A stretch of 64,000 bases of DNA from Daphnia pulex (taxonomy: Eukaryota; Arthropoda; Branchiopoda; Diplostraca; Daphniidae), in NCBI RefSeq assembly GCF_021134715.1, contig NC_060027.1:2170001-2234000 (forward strand), given 5' to 3'. Positions within the stretch are counted from its first letter, which is position 1; every line of letters begins with the position of its first letter. Positions 1 through 12,551 of the stretch are shown here, piece by piece. The notes below the pieces were generated by a model. It was not told the DNA's origin and ran no database searches. It was given only the letters and a program-made list of their open reading frames with translations. Made by a program: the position numbers and the translations under genes.

Positions 1-93
1 AGATACCGACAAGACTCAGTACCACACTGTTAACAATAAAAATTAATTTGATAATTTCGTCTATGGTTATTTGTTAAAAGCTTTTGAATTAAA

Positions 94-1254
94 TTACATG
101 ACGGTGATGGTGGCTCCATCAAATGTCGGCGGATCGTTGTTTTCTTTAAAGCAATATTGCTCGTCAGTCACGGTCACGATGGAATAATTTGCGATGACGT
201 AACTGCCAATGAGCTCAGCAACCGCTTGACCGAGGTCGGCAGCACTGCAAGATGATGGCAGGCAGAATGTGGTACTAGGATAAATGTAAGTGCTGGCATC
301 CGCCACGGACACTTTTGGCTCGACCCGATCCGATCCCAATAATCCCAAAAGCTGAAAAATAGTGACAAAGTTCCTTCTTCCTTCGTGGTTCTCATTGAAT
401 GATCTCGGAGGTAGAATTTCGGACTGATCGACTGCCACTGGTTGAAAGTAGACGCTGCAGTATTGCCCATCGAATCCGGGTGCCCGAACGGCCAGACATT
501 CATCGAAAAGTCCATCCGCGTGAATGTTACGTGATCCAAATAACCCCGGTGGAAGCTTGGCTGAAGACTCTTGCACTATTTTTTAAATAAATAATTAATG
601 AATTACACAATGTTTGTCCCAAATTTCGAGATGTGATAATCACTTGTTATCTAATCATCGTTACCAGATGTCATTAGTAAGTGAAAATAAGGTCATTGTT
701 CAATCTCTAGTCACCTTTTGCATCCTTCATTATCAGTTCTTTATACGACAGAGAATATAATAATCAATACAATTCAACCTTTGTAACATGACTAATAGGA
801 CAGATCTTCCACACACATCCGCCATGTCATTCAACGATATCGTAAACACGCTATTACAACATTTTTTTAAACACATAGTTCAGTTTTGAATATTATTCCA
901 TGATTATTATTAATGCAGCTTCTTTTTCAACTTACTTTGTAAGGCCCATAGACTTTGGTTGGCGTAAAGGTTATGAACGTAATACTGGCTATCTTGTAAA
1001 CATTGTTGACTAATATTTTTAGCCACCGCCGTTGGGAATGAAGAAGATTTGAGTGCGGCGAAAACGTTGTGAAGTGTTGACGTTAAATCAAAAGTGGACC
1101 CACTTTCCTGAAGTTGTTGGCTAATTATATTCCTCCACTTTTCAAAAGATCGTTCACTCTCCGGTGAAATGATTAACGCCGGATTTATGAATTGTTGAGA
1201 CTGGCCTCCTACCCAAAGTAGAAGAAAGGTAATCTTCCACAGCATGGAACCCAT
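94..1254 (-). CDS. Secreted NRF-domain protein (nose resistant to fluoxetine N-terminal domain only)
   Basis: Two exons, 936..1254 and 94..575 (complement), joined at phase 1 to give 266 residues. Residues 1 to about 20 form a hydrophobic signal peptide (MGSMLWKITFLLLWVGG). The body matches the NRF domain found at the N-terminus of NRF-6-like membrane acyltransferases: the ALQM..SSAKLPPG junction, FDECLAV, the GQYCSVYF stretch and the spaced cysteines including FCLPSSC and QYCF are visible. In the usual family the domain is followed by about ten membrane segments of acyltransferase type 3. Here the frame stops soon after the last cysteine, so the product looks like a free secreted domain. Its molecular role is unknown; NRF proteins are linked to lipid transport and drug uptake in nematodes. 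The start was chosen for the signal peptide. A missed alternative 3' exon beyond the left edge cannot be excluded. Confidence 0.85.
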
Positions 1255-2002
1255 AACGAGTGACTGAAAAGGACAACAGCTCCGAAATTTTTGACTGACG
1301 ACTAATGAACACGTCCAGAGAATTTATACCCTTAATCAATCTCATCAGTCTCATACAATTGTACTCTTTGGAAGTTGGAACTTTTTATCTTTGGAACAAG
1401 TGACAAGGTGGTTTATCTATGCTTTGTGACTATATCCCCTAGATTAAACGTTGCACAATGGTATTTCCGCTTGATCCCAAACCGATCACAATGAAATCAA
1501 AAATTAACACACATACCTTATGGTCTAAGTTTCTGGTGCACCGCGTGGTCTACAATGTTTGAAGTGTTGAATTTATTGGTCGAGGCAGAGTCGTTTACAG
1601 TAAATTATTCTGATCGAGGTAAATGAAAACGTTTCTTTTTCATTTTATTTCTTTGATAATAGATTTTTAGTGCCATTTACGTCGAGTTCTAATGTAAACA
1701 AGAATTTCCTCTGTCGAAAGCAAATGTTATTTTCAAAATCGATCCGGCGACACGGCGTTCGACCCGTTCGTATGTCAAAATGAATGAGCTAATAAAGTTC
1801 CGAGGGCCATCTGGTGACGGATGTAAATTTGATTCACCATTGCTTCAAAGATGGAGTTGTAGTCAATAAAATTTCTTTATGAAGATTTTTGTTGACCAAC
1901 TCAAGTTGACCATATACTCGCCCATTTTCGTTTTCAATTAATTTATTACTCGTGCCGTGCGTGCCCAATGTGTTAATTAAAACGTGCTGAAATATTCCAA
2001 GT
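1255..2002. promoter_or_regulatory. Divergent intergenic region between the NRF gene and RFWD3
   Basis: This 748 bp stretch separates two genes transcribed outward and must hold both promoters. A GCCATCTGGTGACGG sequence at 1806-1820 belongs to the CCATCT-type motif that recurs near other starts in the window. No coding exon is supported. Confidence 0.5.
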
Positions 2003-4289
2003 ATGGCCAGCGACATCGACGAATCAGCAGTAAGATTAGATACTGCTGATCCGGAAGAAGTCCAAGTTGCAGGTCCCTCACTTGAACAACGTAACCAAAG
2101 AGCAAGTGTTATTGTTGTCCAGCCTTCGTCTACTGAAAACAGAATTGGTACCGTAGAACTGGAAATCACGAATGAAGCTCAAACAGATCAGGATAGTCGT
2201 GATAGTTTAGCTGAAAGTAATGGACCATTGTCCCCTATTTTGATCAGAGGCAGGCGACGCAGGCCTAGAGGTATGCTAAAGAATTTTCCTCCCTTTTCTC
2301 ATTAATAATTTTTATATTTCTCATTCATTAGATGAAGATAATGATGATGAAGAAACTGAAGATGGGGGGCCTCCTTCAAGGAAATCTAAATCAGATTCTG
2401 CTGGCGGTTTTCTCCCAGAAAAAGAAGACAAAACTGCTGTAGATGATGAAGAAGATGGACAAGTAAGTCTGTTGCTAAGTGGAGTACTTTTTTTGTGTTA
2501 TCCTGCATTATTCATATGGTTATAGGTCTGCCCAGTATGTTTTGATGTTTGGAGCAACTCTGGATCCCACAGAGTTGTGTCGTTAAAATGTGGACATTTG
2601 TTTGGGCAAGCATGCATAGAACGTTGGGTTCACTCTGGTGGCAAGGGGGCCAGGTGTCCACAGTGTAATGAGTCCGCTCAAAAGAAGGATATTAGGCCTA
2701 TATATGTTAGAAATTTAAAGGTAACTAAAATTTGTTAAAAACAATTGTTTCCTACTCTAATATCAAAATGGTTGATTTCCAGGCAATAGACACGACAGAA
2801 AGAGACAGAGCCTTGTCAGCTCTAGAGCAGGAGAAAGAAAACCGTCGTAGGTTAGAGTTAGAGTATCACAAACTTCAAATTCAAACAACCGCCAAAGAGC
2901 AAGATATTTTACGATTGCAACAAGAGTTACAACAATGCCGTGCAGCTTTGTCAGGCGCCTGTTTAGCAGCCAGTGGCCAGGGAGCCGAATTACCTTTAGC
3001 GGGGGCAGGTCCTCTATTTGGATCTCAACCTCCTGGAATACTAGGCCGTCGTTTAGTTCTGGATTCGACACTGGAGCTTTGTAAAGAAGGCCAGTGTCGC
3101 GTCATGTCTTATAGCGAACATTTAACTCTGCTCGTAGTGTCTTATGCTGGAACAAATTCGCACTTGACGGGCACTGGTATCAAGAAAGTAAACGCACTGG
3201 GAGGATTTCGCACTGTCGGTTACATCGCCGTTCACCGAAAGCCCATCCGCGACATGGCCTTCCACCTGGAACAGAACGACCTGCTTCTGACTGTTTCGTT
3301 GGACAAGACGGCCAAGCTGGTAAACGTCCACAGTGACATCTCAGTCACTTCGTACCAGTGCGATGCACCTCTTTGGAGTTGCGCATGGAATGCCGACAAC
3401 AAATACCAATTTTTCGTTGGAACTGGCACTGGCAAGGTTTTACTTTACGATATGCGCAAATCCGGCGATGCAGTTGAGTGCTGGTCAGAGCCCAACAGCA
3501 TGTCGCCCGTCACTGGACTTGCTTACCTTCCATTCAGGTGAACCTTTTAATGTTTTATGTAATTTTGTTTTTGTTCCTGGATAATTGACTGAATTTGATT
3601 TTCTTTTGCTAGTCCGGTGACCACTTTTCCCAGAGGTGGACTCTTTGTTCAGCGTTTGCAGTCGTGTGTCTTCCACGAGTCACGGACAGACGGCTTTGTT
3701 CCACATACACTGCCTTTGGATGGGTCCTTCACATCGCTTTGCATTGAGCCAGAGACGCGCCATTTTCTGGCCTCGTCTAGGCCCAGCACCGCTCATCCCC
3801 AAGTAATAATTCACATTCGTTCTTGACATTTCAATTAGAATCTGGCGGTAATAAGGGTCATCCATTTAGGCTCGCCATACCGTCTGTGCTCCTTCTTGGA
3901 CTCCATTGGGTAGCGATTCGTCCACCGGCCTTTGCAGTAGTCACGCTATTACGACCATCCAAGCTGGATCACAGCAGAAGTTGCTCTCCCGTTCGTGCCT
4001 CCTTACTGCCCCGGGCTCCACTGAAGGTAAATTATTGATTATTTCACGCCTGAATTGACCCACAAATTAATTTTTGTTTTAATTATTTGCATCAGGCAAG
4101 CAGCTAATGGTGGCTGCCCATCAAGAGGCCGCCCAGTGTATTTCGCTATGGGACGTCAATTCATCGGCAGTGCTTCAAAAGCTGCCCTGTTCAGATCCCG
4201 TTTTGGATCTCCTCCCTATCCGCGTCAATGGCGTCCATTTCGTTGCTGCATTGTCGGAAAAGAATGCCCGTTTCTACAAGTGGACATAA
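2003..4289 (+). CDS. RFWD3: E3 ubiquitin-protein ligase RFWD3-like (RING finger plus WD40)
   Basis: Seven exons: 2003..2270, 2332..2462, 2526..2720, 2783..3537, 3613..3802, 3870..4026 and 4096..4289, giving 629 residues with all phases closing. The order is an acidic disordered N-terminus, a C3HC4 RING (residues about 135-180, VCPVCFDVW to CPQCNES), a coiled coil (about 200-255) and a WD40-type C-terminal half ending in EKNARFYKWT. This is the RFWD3 architecture; the human protein is 774 residues, with the difference mainly in the N-terminus. RFWD3 ubiquitinates RPA and RAD51 at stalled forks and acts in interstrand crosslink repair; that role is taken from the family. The sixth exon needs the acceptor ending at 3869, because reading on from an upstream TTAG acceptor meets stops. 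Human-like residues (H.ITTIQAGSQQKLLSRS) support this choice. Confidence 0.92.
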
Positions 4290-4999
4290 ACCAGGAATAT
4301 TTCACTTTTTCAGTAATTATTATTACCACTATGGTCATTTCTATACCAAAACTCTGAGATTTTGTACAAATTTTTGTAAATATGAACACGTCCAATCCGG
4401 AAATTTTCTCGTTTTTTATTTGGCTATAACTTCTATCCAAAATTATAAGTGTATTAGGTTTCTTTTTGTTTGCTTCATTGTTCTAAGACTAACATGTAAC
4501 AACAATTGTTTTCCAAAAAGGATAGAATGCTTTTGAGAGCAGGTTTTTTCAAAAGAACAAAAAGTAATCACTTTGTGGTCCCAACTATTCTTGAGAAGCT
4601 ATGGAACAACCTCAGCCCCGACTTTCAAGTGGAAAGGAATTGGAATTCCCACTCGTCCTTCGAGTGAAATGTTGGGTAAAAATGGCAACGATTGCAAGAT
4701 AAAATTGCACAGAAAAAGGTATTACAAAAATCAAATGTGCGTGTGACGACTTGTCGAGAGTGCGCTGAATTTCTAGTCAATAGAAAGTTCACTTGTAAGT
4801 AATATTGCAAAAACAACGCCAGGAAAATGTGGATTTGGACGTTGGTAAGTAAAAAGTCGTGTCAAAAATTTAAAAAACAATTATCCATCTTCAGCAAATT
4901 TCTTCAAATCAAGGATTAAATTTCGTGGTCTAAATAATCGGTATCTGTTGTTTGATCACTAAAAATTGTGCGTGAGCTAAAATAGTTTTTTTTTGTTTT
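4290..4999. other. Convergent intergenic region between RFWD3 and the RhoGAP gene
   Basis: AT-rich tail-to-tail spacer of 710 bp holding the 3' ends of two facing transcripts. No coding exon or repeat was recognised. Confidence 0.6.
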
Positions 5000-7900
5000 T
5001 CAAACGACGAATCCAGAAATGCCGCCTTCAAACTCGGTCAGGATAAGAGACTTTAAAAACGTCAAGTAATCATTTTCGGTTGCGAAAGACATGCAGTGGC
5101 CAAGAAATAGGTGACCCCTTTAGAATGAAAAGAAAAAAAGAATAAATAAAACAGTAATTTATAATGAAATATGCATCATCATACTTTTTGGGAACAGGAA
5201 CATCTCTCTCGATAAAGGTAACGCACCATCTTGAAAGAGAAATCGTTTGTTAAAATGCAAAGTTCCAGTTTAAAACAATTTGTTAATACCTTGTGGGAGT
5301 GTTACGTTTTGAATCACCTCCGAGGTACCACAAAATGTTCTCCAAATCCCAGCGACCGTGGACCGTATGATTCTGTAATTGAATTTTGTGTTTAAACGTA
5401 AAACTGATCACAAAACTATCTTGAACATTCGATGGGGATTTAACCTTAAGATCTTTGAGGATTGTAAATCTGGCTTGGCAGAATTCAAAAGGACATTGCC
5501 GGAATCCTTTACTCTTGGGACCGGAATAGTGAACTTCGAACATCGATTTAGATAATAGGATCTGCATAAAAGAAAGGGAAAAGTTGAAATTGAAATTCAT
5601 GTTTTTTTTAAAAAAAGAGTTATCAATGTTTTTTGTTTACCTTGTCGTTCAAACAGAGCTTATCTATGACGGGATGGCGGCCGAAAACAAGTTGGTTATC
5701 TTTACGATACTCCTCAGACCAGTCTGCCCATTTGAGCAAAGCTGGTAGTAACAATTCTTTGAAGTGCAGCGGTCTCCTGAGATCACCCTGGCAAATGGAT
5801 TCCATCAAGATAGCGCCACTTGGTTTACAGTCGGCAGATCGTAATCCAGGTAAGACGTCACAGACCTTTACCCTTGGTCCAATCTATTGCGAAAGTAAAG
5901 TTATTATCGTTGCTCAAACCGTAAAAAAAACAAAACATATCAGCAGCGGAATTAACCTCGACGGCGACGTCCTGGTCGACTAGTTCGCTGAATATCCAAG
6001 TACGGATATCTCCGGCCGTCTTTTTGGCAAACGCACCCTGTTCCAACCTTTCTTGCATTTCCGAGATCTGATCGTTTACGGCTAGTTTCTCTCGATCAAC
6101 GTCAAATAGCCAGGGATAGTATTGAATCAACTGAAGTACGACATCCGTTTCAGCGTTTGTGTGGCTGCCAAAGAGACAAAGTCGATTTTTACAATCCAAC
6201 TATACAAAGTCTGCACGTAAGCCAATATCAAATCTAGTTTACCTGAAATTTGAAGTGTGATCACGTGCGCTTTCGACCGTCATCAAATTAGGGCCCCAAA
6301 GAGCTGCTAAATTGCTGACGGACATTAAATTCTTCTCACATTTATTTTGCACGGCGTGCAAGTGGCCTAATAGTTTTCGTAATGTTCGCCTGTTGACGTG
6401 GGGTAGTCCACTAATTAGGTGCTTGTACAGGTCCAACTGATGCTCGTGACTGTCCATGGCTAGACCATCAATCCACTGGGAATAGAGCTCATTAGTGAGC
6501 AGCGGTTCAGGTAATGTGCGCAAGAACCGTTTGAGAACGTTAGCAACATCGTGTTCGGTATATTCCTCACACGAAATATGAACATTCCAGGCGTCGTAGC
6601 GGAGTCCGACCAGTAATCGATTGATTTTGGATTGTACTCCACTTCTTCTGTAAATACCCTCCGTGAGCATGCCGTAGGTTTCGATGAATTTGATGCAGCA
6701 TTCGACCAGAACGGGAACATCGTCAGCCGTGAGTTGGTGATCCCCCAAATCGGTACCGGATTGGAGAGCCACGGCCCGGCTCAAATGATACCAGGCTTCC
6801 GTTTCGGCTTTGAGATCGCTTTGAATGTAGCACGTGTGGTCGGCCCAGTGAATAACTATTGGCGAACCAACTTGAAGGGCGTAGGGACTTCCTCCGCCAT
6901 CGCTCAATTGAGACACGGAATGGACTTTGCGTAAATCTTCACAGATGATTGGACCGACCGCTTTCTTAACCCAGAGCTTTTTGCTGTGCGACTGGATGAG
7001 TAGCCAAGCTATTTGCCATTCTCCCGTAATGCCGTCTTTGATGAATACCCGACCGCAGCGAGTGAAGCATCTCCGTAACTCGGATGAAAATGTGTGTCCA
7101 AAGGCGTCCTCTAATATCCACTCCATCCATTTGAAGCGTTCTTTTTCAGTATTCACCGTTATGAGGATCTTGGATTTTTCCTTGGAACTTGCTAGCTCAA
7201 AGCAGAGTAAATCTTCGGCGCGAGAGAGACCAATTGACACGAGTTTTTCCAGATTTATCACGTAGACCGGGGCTTCGGTTCTTTGGGCAGCGTACGCGTA
7301 CAAAACACGGTTTTTCAATTCTGTCCACAAACTCTGTGGATCTTTCTTGCTGCCAGTTATGCTCCAGCTAAGCATACCGGCATGGCCTAAGCCATCTGTG
7401 GAACCTAGTTTCATTTGCTGTGTAGTAATGCTACTGCAATCCAACTGATCCGAGTCTTTCGATGCCAGTGACACATTAGTAGAAAGTCTTTTTAGCCCAG
7501 TTAACCAGTCTACGTTAGTAACTTTGTTCATCAGACCTTTGACTTTCTGCTTGTGGGTTGCATTTCGGGGTGCAGATGGGCAAGCAGGGAATTCTTCCTC
7601 TTCTTCGCTGGTGGCAGATGACTCACCATCTGGCAGAACCCGAGCTGGAACTTTTTCTACCTTCAATTCAAATTCAACTCGTCCGTTTTCAATTGCCACA
7701 GGGTCGTACTGGTGAACCTTGAAGCTGGCATTTCTTTTGGGCAAGGGAGGTGGCGCAGAAACATCTGTGAAATCAATATGACTCAACTTTAGCAATTCAG
7801 AGTGCTTTGGTCGATTTGATGTTGCTATTGATTTTCTCTGGAGTACTGGATCGAAAGCATCTAACAGGCTTTGGCGAGGTCGTGTTGGCTTGGAGGTTTC

Positions 7901-8038
7901 TTGCCGGGAATCTAGCCGAAACATCCTTGAATCGGCAGCAGTAGCTGGAGTCAAGTTGCTGGCCATATCTGGGGGGTAAACGATTTGTGAATTCCGGAAG
8001 ACAACATTCTCGTAAAGGTCTTCCTGCTCGTAGGCCAT
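5000..8038 (-). CDS. RhoGAP15B: RhoGAP15B / ARAP-type Rho GTPase-activating protein with PH and RA domains
   Basis: Six exons (complement): 6243..8038, 5957..6164, 5641..5883, 5290..5561, 5185..5229 and 5000..5117; 893 residues with closing phases. The order is a tyrosine- and proline-rich N-terminus (PPPLPKR near residue 98), two PH domains (about 230-320 and 325-430, each ending in a W-containing helix), a RhoGAP domain from about residue 435 with the arginine-finger segment EGIYRRSG and the N-A-LWGPNLM segment, a Ras-association region (SELVDQDVAVE to IGPRVKVCDVL), and a C-terminal PH domain. Vertebrate ARAPs also carry SAM, ArfGAP and ankyrin modules. Those are absent here, as in the fly orthologue RhoGAP15B. 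The expected activity is hydrolysis of Rho-family GTP at membranes under phosphoinositide control. The start at 8038 is the first ATG of the long exon; a further 5' exon is possible. Confidence 0.88.
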
Positions 8039-9687
8039 TTGTAGCCAAATAGTTAAGTAGGTACGTTGATCACGGTGTCACACTAGTATGTTAAAAACTA
8101 ACCACGAAACAATTCCTTTTTTTATCTGAAGTTTCGTACGAAGTTACTAACCCACACCTTTGTTTTGGTTTTGACAAGAAACGAATGCCATCTGGTGAGA
8201 ATGCTGAGCGGAATGATGATTCAACAACACACAGATGAGCGGAGTGATTCATCAAAGGGCATTCATACACATAGATACGCATTACGCATATTACATTGAA
8301 ACCGAGGTTCAACTTTCTGGATTCTGGTCATCAAATACGGCCTTGTCATAGTGGTTGCGCATTTTATTTTTGTTTGCCAAAGAATGGTAAACTTGCGGAA
8401 CTGAAGAAGCGTTAGAAAAGTGGGTGTTGCAGCAACCTACAGAATGCGCATCAGCGCGTATCTGTTTTAACATCCGTCAGCGTGCAAATAAACGCTGTTT
8501 TAGCTTTTCGTTTAGTTTCACTTGAATTCATTGTGTCAATAATTATGAAATTCTTAGAGAAACGCCTTGGTATACTCTTCATTAAAATGGGATGTAGCAG
8601 CAATCCAACGAACATGTTATCCTGAAAATGTAATGAATATGTAATGAATATGTCTAAAGAAATTAGAGACGATGAGCGGCAATGAAAGTGAGCAGATCTC
8701 GTGTCGTTAAAAACGCCCTTGTCACGTAAAACAAGGGAAAAAACCCCGGTTCGAGTATCTCTCCTTTTTAAAAAACAAATAGATTTATTACATCGCACTC
8801 TTATAATGTACTCTGCATTTTTACAAACGTTTTTATTCCTTGTGAGATAAGTATAAAGCCCCGTGTACTCTAAGACTTGTAGAAGAGTACCGACAGTGAC
8901 ACTAATATGTGTCGGATTGGCATATGTTTACTGAACTGGGAGCATTCATAGGTTAACGTTATCATTGATAAGAAGATTGGTAGAGGGAAAAGGGAATTTA
9001 GTGTTTTTACCAATCCAAGTCTGGGCTTACGGGAATTCCCTTTCCTTTTTTTTATCTGCATGGAATTGAGATCAAATATCCTCGTGGCATTTTGATTGTG
9101 CTTCAAATATTTTTCTTCCTTTTTATTTTTTCGACACCTCAATGGGAAGTGGACCAAGAGGTTTCCCCCTATAGCTTTCTATCTGCACTGTGAAAGGTGG
9201 GAAATTGCTAGAGAAAGTCGTGATTCAAAATAAAATTTCATGCAAATTTCAACAGTTTTCTTTTTCTTTTTAAAATAATTGTTTCCAAAAGACCTGCGTA
9301 ATGCACCATAGTCCCTTCCGTTCGTAATGTCCATATATGCTTGTCCATTTCGTTGCATTTCCTTTGTGGTAACTCCAACCATTTCCCCACCGTGTATAGT
9401 GTATACGTTTATAAAGGGCGTGTACGCAATTTCAAATTGTGTTCTTTAAGGCGGTCCGAATCTGCTGGATAAACCGTGGTGATTGGTTGGAGAACGGCCT
9501 AGCAACCGTATCAGCTGTTTTCCCCTCCCATTTTTTCCCTTAAAACCTAAAAAAACAAGCAGAAGAAGCTATTCTTGATTATTTTTCGATGAGAAACCGA
9601 GGCGTGCTGTTTGATGTTTATTTTCTCCTTATAACTTAAATTCATTGCAAAATTTCTTCAATTCACATCTGATTAACGAAGTAGAAA
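8039..9687. promoter_or_regulatory. Divergent intergenic region between RhoGAP15B and MYLIP
   Basis: About 1.65 kb between two outward-facing starts. It carries CCATCTGGTG at 8188-8197, one of the recurring promoter-proximal motifs. The rest is AT-rich with short homopolymer runs, and no gene is supported. Confidence 0.5.
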
Positions 9688-11635
9688 ATGTGGTGTCTGG
9701 TATCCCAGCCGAACGCAACGAAAAATGCAGATTTGGTAATAGAAGTACGACTCAGTCACAAAGCCACGGGGCAGGAGTGTCTCAGTCAGGTGAAACAAAT
9801 TACTTTTCTGAATGTAAAAATTTTTTTGATCTGAGTTTTAATGTTTTTTTTTTCAAAATATTTTTAGGTCTGTCAAAAGCTTGGAATTATTGAATCAGAT
9901 TACTTTGGCCTCCAGTTCACAACAGTCAGAAAAGAAGAAATCTGGCTGAACCTGAGAAATGAAATCCGACAAGAAATACATGCTCATCCTTTCAGACCGA
10001 CCTCCACTGATGGAAGCAAACCTGCAGCCATCCGTTTCAGATTGAAAGTAAAATTCTGGGTTCCACCTCATCTCATCTTGCAGGAATCCACAAGGCAAAA
10101 CCAATATTTTTTATCACAATACAATATGTTCAGCCATTTGAACAATTTGATTGAAAATTAGGCATCAGTTCTATCTGCAAGCCAAAGTTGATTTGATTGA
10201 AGGCAGGTTATCAGTAACAGAACCAGCAGCTACAGTTAGAATTTGTGCTCTTGTAGCTCAATCGGAAATGGGAGATGCAACAGGAATGCCCTGCCAAACA
10301 GAGTCTTACTTACTCAGTTTTTTCCCTCATGTGACTGTTAAAGACCTTGAATCATTTCAAGCCAGCAGGGATGAGTGGATAGCCAAAATCCTTCAACAAC
10401 ACCAAACCCTAAAGGTTGCTGCCCTCCTAAAGCAATCATTTGGAACCATTATCAACATTGTTGTTATGAATTTAGGGTATGTCTTCCACTTTGGCCGAGT
10501 ATTGGATGTTGAAAGAAGTCAGCCAATTAAAAGACTACGGTACCGAAACGTTTCGGGCACGTTGGATTCTTGCCGAACACAGTGCATCTATGCGAGAATC
10601 GGTACAAAGTACCGTAGCAGTAAGCCCACAAGGTGTATGCATAACAAGTCTTGAAAGCGAACATCGCTTGAGGTATAGTTCTTTTTTAATTCGCTATTCA
10701 AATGATCGAAATAGAAACAAAAAAAAAATCTGTTTTTCCCTTATAGCGTCCCGTTCTGTGCAATTCAAGCTGCCACGAATCATAATGTGCGATTTTTATT
10801 GAAGCATCGGAATGACCTCGGTGGAGTCGAGTGCGCCTCACTCAAGTTAGAGACTTATCAGGCATCAATCGCGCTGTATCGGTCCATAACTGAAAAACAT
10901 GCATTTTATAGTTGCGAAACTGTACGTAGCGCCGTGACGTCGCAATTCGTGCGAGATTTAAAAGGAACTATTGCGTCTTTCTTCAACGAAAACACAGATC
11001 TTGGTAGCGCCACGAAATCGTTATTTATTTATTTTTTCAATTCACCTATGTCAACCCACGATATTTGTTATCTTGCAGGAAAAAAGTATATTTTTGACAT
11101 TCAACGCACCTGTCGGGAAGTTTACGACAATGCTAGACGGATCCTTTATCAAGCTGGGGATACACAAGTTCCTGCTCCGTCATCGCCTTCCTTGAGTTTT
11201 CCTACAGGACTTACATCATGCTCTGACGTTTCGTGCAAAGTACGTAGACGGTTATTGGGTTGAACGATTTTAGATTACATTTTTACAATTTATTTTGTTT
11301 ATTGTTGATAGACTACGAGAGAACAATTCAGTCGTCTGCAGGAAGCTCTTCTCTGTCGCATTTGTATGGATGATGATATTTCGGCAGTGTTCTGTCCTTG
11401 CGGACACGCCGTTGCTTGCTCTTCATGCGCAAAGCGTTGCGTTCAGTGCCCGGTGTGCCGAGCTCCAGCCAATCATACGCAGCCTATTTTTTTACCTTTG
11501 TCGGTCGTTAAGGAAGGATTCACAATGAACAATGGTATTTTTAGTTCTTTGTTTAATCTATATGCACATGTGTGACGTAATACGTTTTTTTGGTTAGGAA
11601 ACAAACGATTGGAGCAATACGAAATCGAGGTCTAA
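9688..11635 (+). CDS. MYLIP: E3 ubiquitin ligase MYLIP/IDOL-like (FERM plus RING)
   Basis: Eight exons: 9688..9789, 9868..10094, 10162..10414, 10476..10672, 10747..11003, 11079..11239, 11312..11534 and 11598..11635; 485 residues. A FERM domain fills residues 1 to about 280 (for example [16 protein letters not shown] and [13 protein letters not shown]). A C3HC4 RING near the C-terminus runs from CRICMDDD (about residue 414) to CPVCRAP. The family (vertebrate MYLIP, fly Dnr1) uses the FERM domain to bind lipoprotein-receptor tails or other targets and the RING for ubiquitin transfer. The second intron (10095..10161) appears to begin with GC rather than GT, since only that junction restores the conserved TRHQFYLQ segment. 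The start ATG directly opens the FERM F1 lobe, as in the family. Confidence 0.92.
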
Positions 11636-12040
11636 CGGTCTATCTACTTGCGCTACCCCCTAACCCAACTTTGATATATTTCGTACTTCAATGCAAACTA
11701 CGTGACTTCTGTGATCCGTAATTTGGCGGAAAAAGAGCGGCTTGATCCGTTTTTGTTTTCACTTACTTTAAATACCTCTGTATTTGTACAACTAACTTTA
11801 TGTGATGGCTTTGTATTTTCCAATTTGAATTTTTCCAGAGGCTGATAAATTATGCTTTACATTTCACCTACTCTGTTAATTCTTTGGCTATGATTCAATT
11901 ATTCAGTGTCAACAAGTCATTGGGCTATTTAAAAAGAGGGTCAAGATTGTGTATTCCACTCATTTGACAAAGAATCAAAAATGAAAGTATATATATACAG
12001 AACAAAGGAGATTTTCAAGAACCTACAGCTTTGCATTCAA
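11636..12040. other. Convergent 3' region between MYLIP and PDCD5
   Basis: About 400 bp separating two converging transcripts. It is AT-rich, and no gene or repeat was recognised. Confidence 0.55.
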
Positions 12041-12551
12041 TCAATCGTCATCTTCGTCATCGAGAGCTGCACGCCTTCGGTCAAATTTGACGGTCGTTTC
12101 TTGTTTGGTTTGCTGGCTGACTTGCTCCAGCAGGCCTTTTAGCTCATTTTCTCCAAGTTGACCTCCAATCTGTCCTCGTCTTGCCATGTTCACTAGCAAG
12201 TTTTCCACCATAGCTGCTTTTTCAGGTTTGGCAATCCTAATAGTGTTTACTGTGAAACAAAATATTAATAATAAAATAACACAAAAAAAGCTTAAAATTT
12301 TTTAGTTGTTACATCTTGCTCTGGCAGACTGATTCAAAACTTGTGACAAGATGCTATTTTTCATATCTTCTTGCTGTTTCCTCTCATCTTCCTGCTTCTG
12401 CGCAGCCTGCAGAATGTTGAAATGTAATCCCGAGTCAAGCAGAACTGTCAAACTAATATACCTGACTTGGATCCCCTTGACTCTGTTGTTGCTGTTGGCG
12501 CATTGCAGCCATCCTTTGGGCCCTGATAGCTTGCAGTTCATCATCAGCCAT
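12041..12551 (-). CDS. PDCD5: Programmed cell death protein 5
   Basis: Three exons (complement): 12462..12551, 12313..12406 and 12041..12249; 130 residues, close to the usual 125. It begins MADDELQAIRAQRMAAM, typical of PDCD5, followed by a glutamine-rich linker. The conserved core has SARARLNTIRIAKPEK, the ENLL..MARRGQIGG segment and TVKFDRRRA near the acidic C-terminus. PDCD5 is a small three-helix protein of the DUF122/TFAR19 family that binds the chaperonin CCT and TIP60 and promotes apoptosis; archaea have homologues. It converges with MYLIP and diverges from SNRK. Confidence 0.95.

Noticed and set aside
3839-3900. Alternative RFWD3 acceptor at CAATTAG (3839)
   Set aside because: Reading from it in the required phase meets stop codons, whereas the acceptor ending at 3869 keeps the frame open and restores family-like sequence.
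8700-8770. tRNA-like GGTTCGAGTATCTC sequence
   Set aside because: Only a loose T-loop resemblance; no A-box, anticodon stem or acceptor stem could be folded around it.
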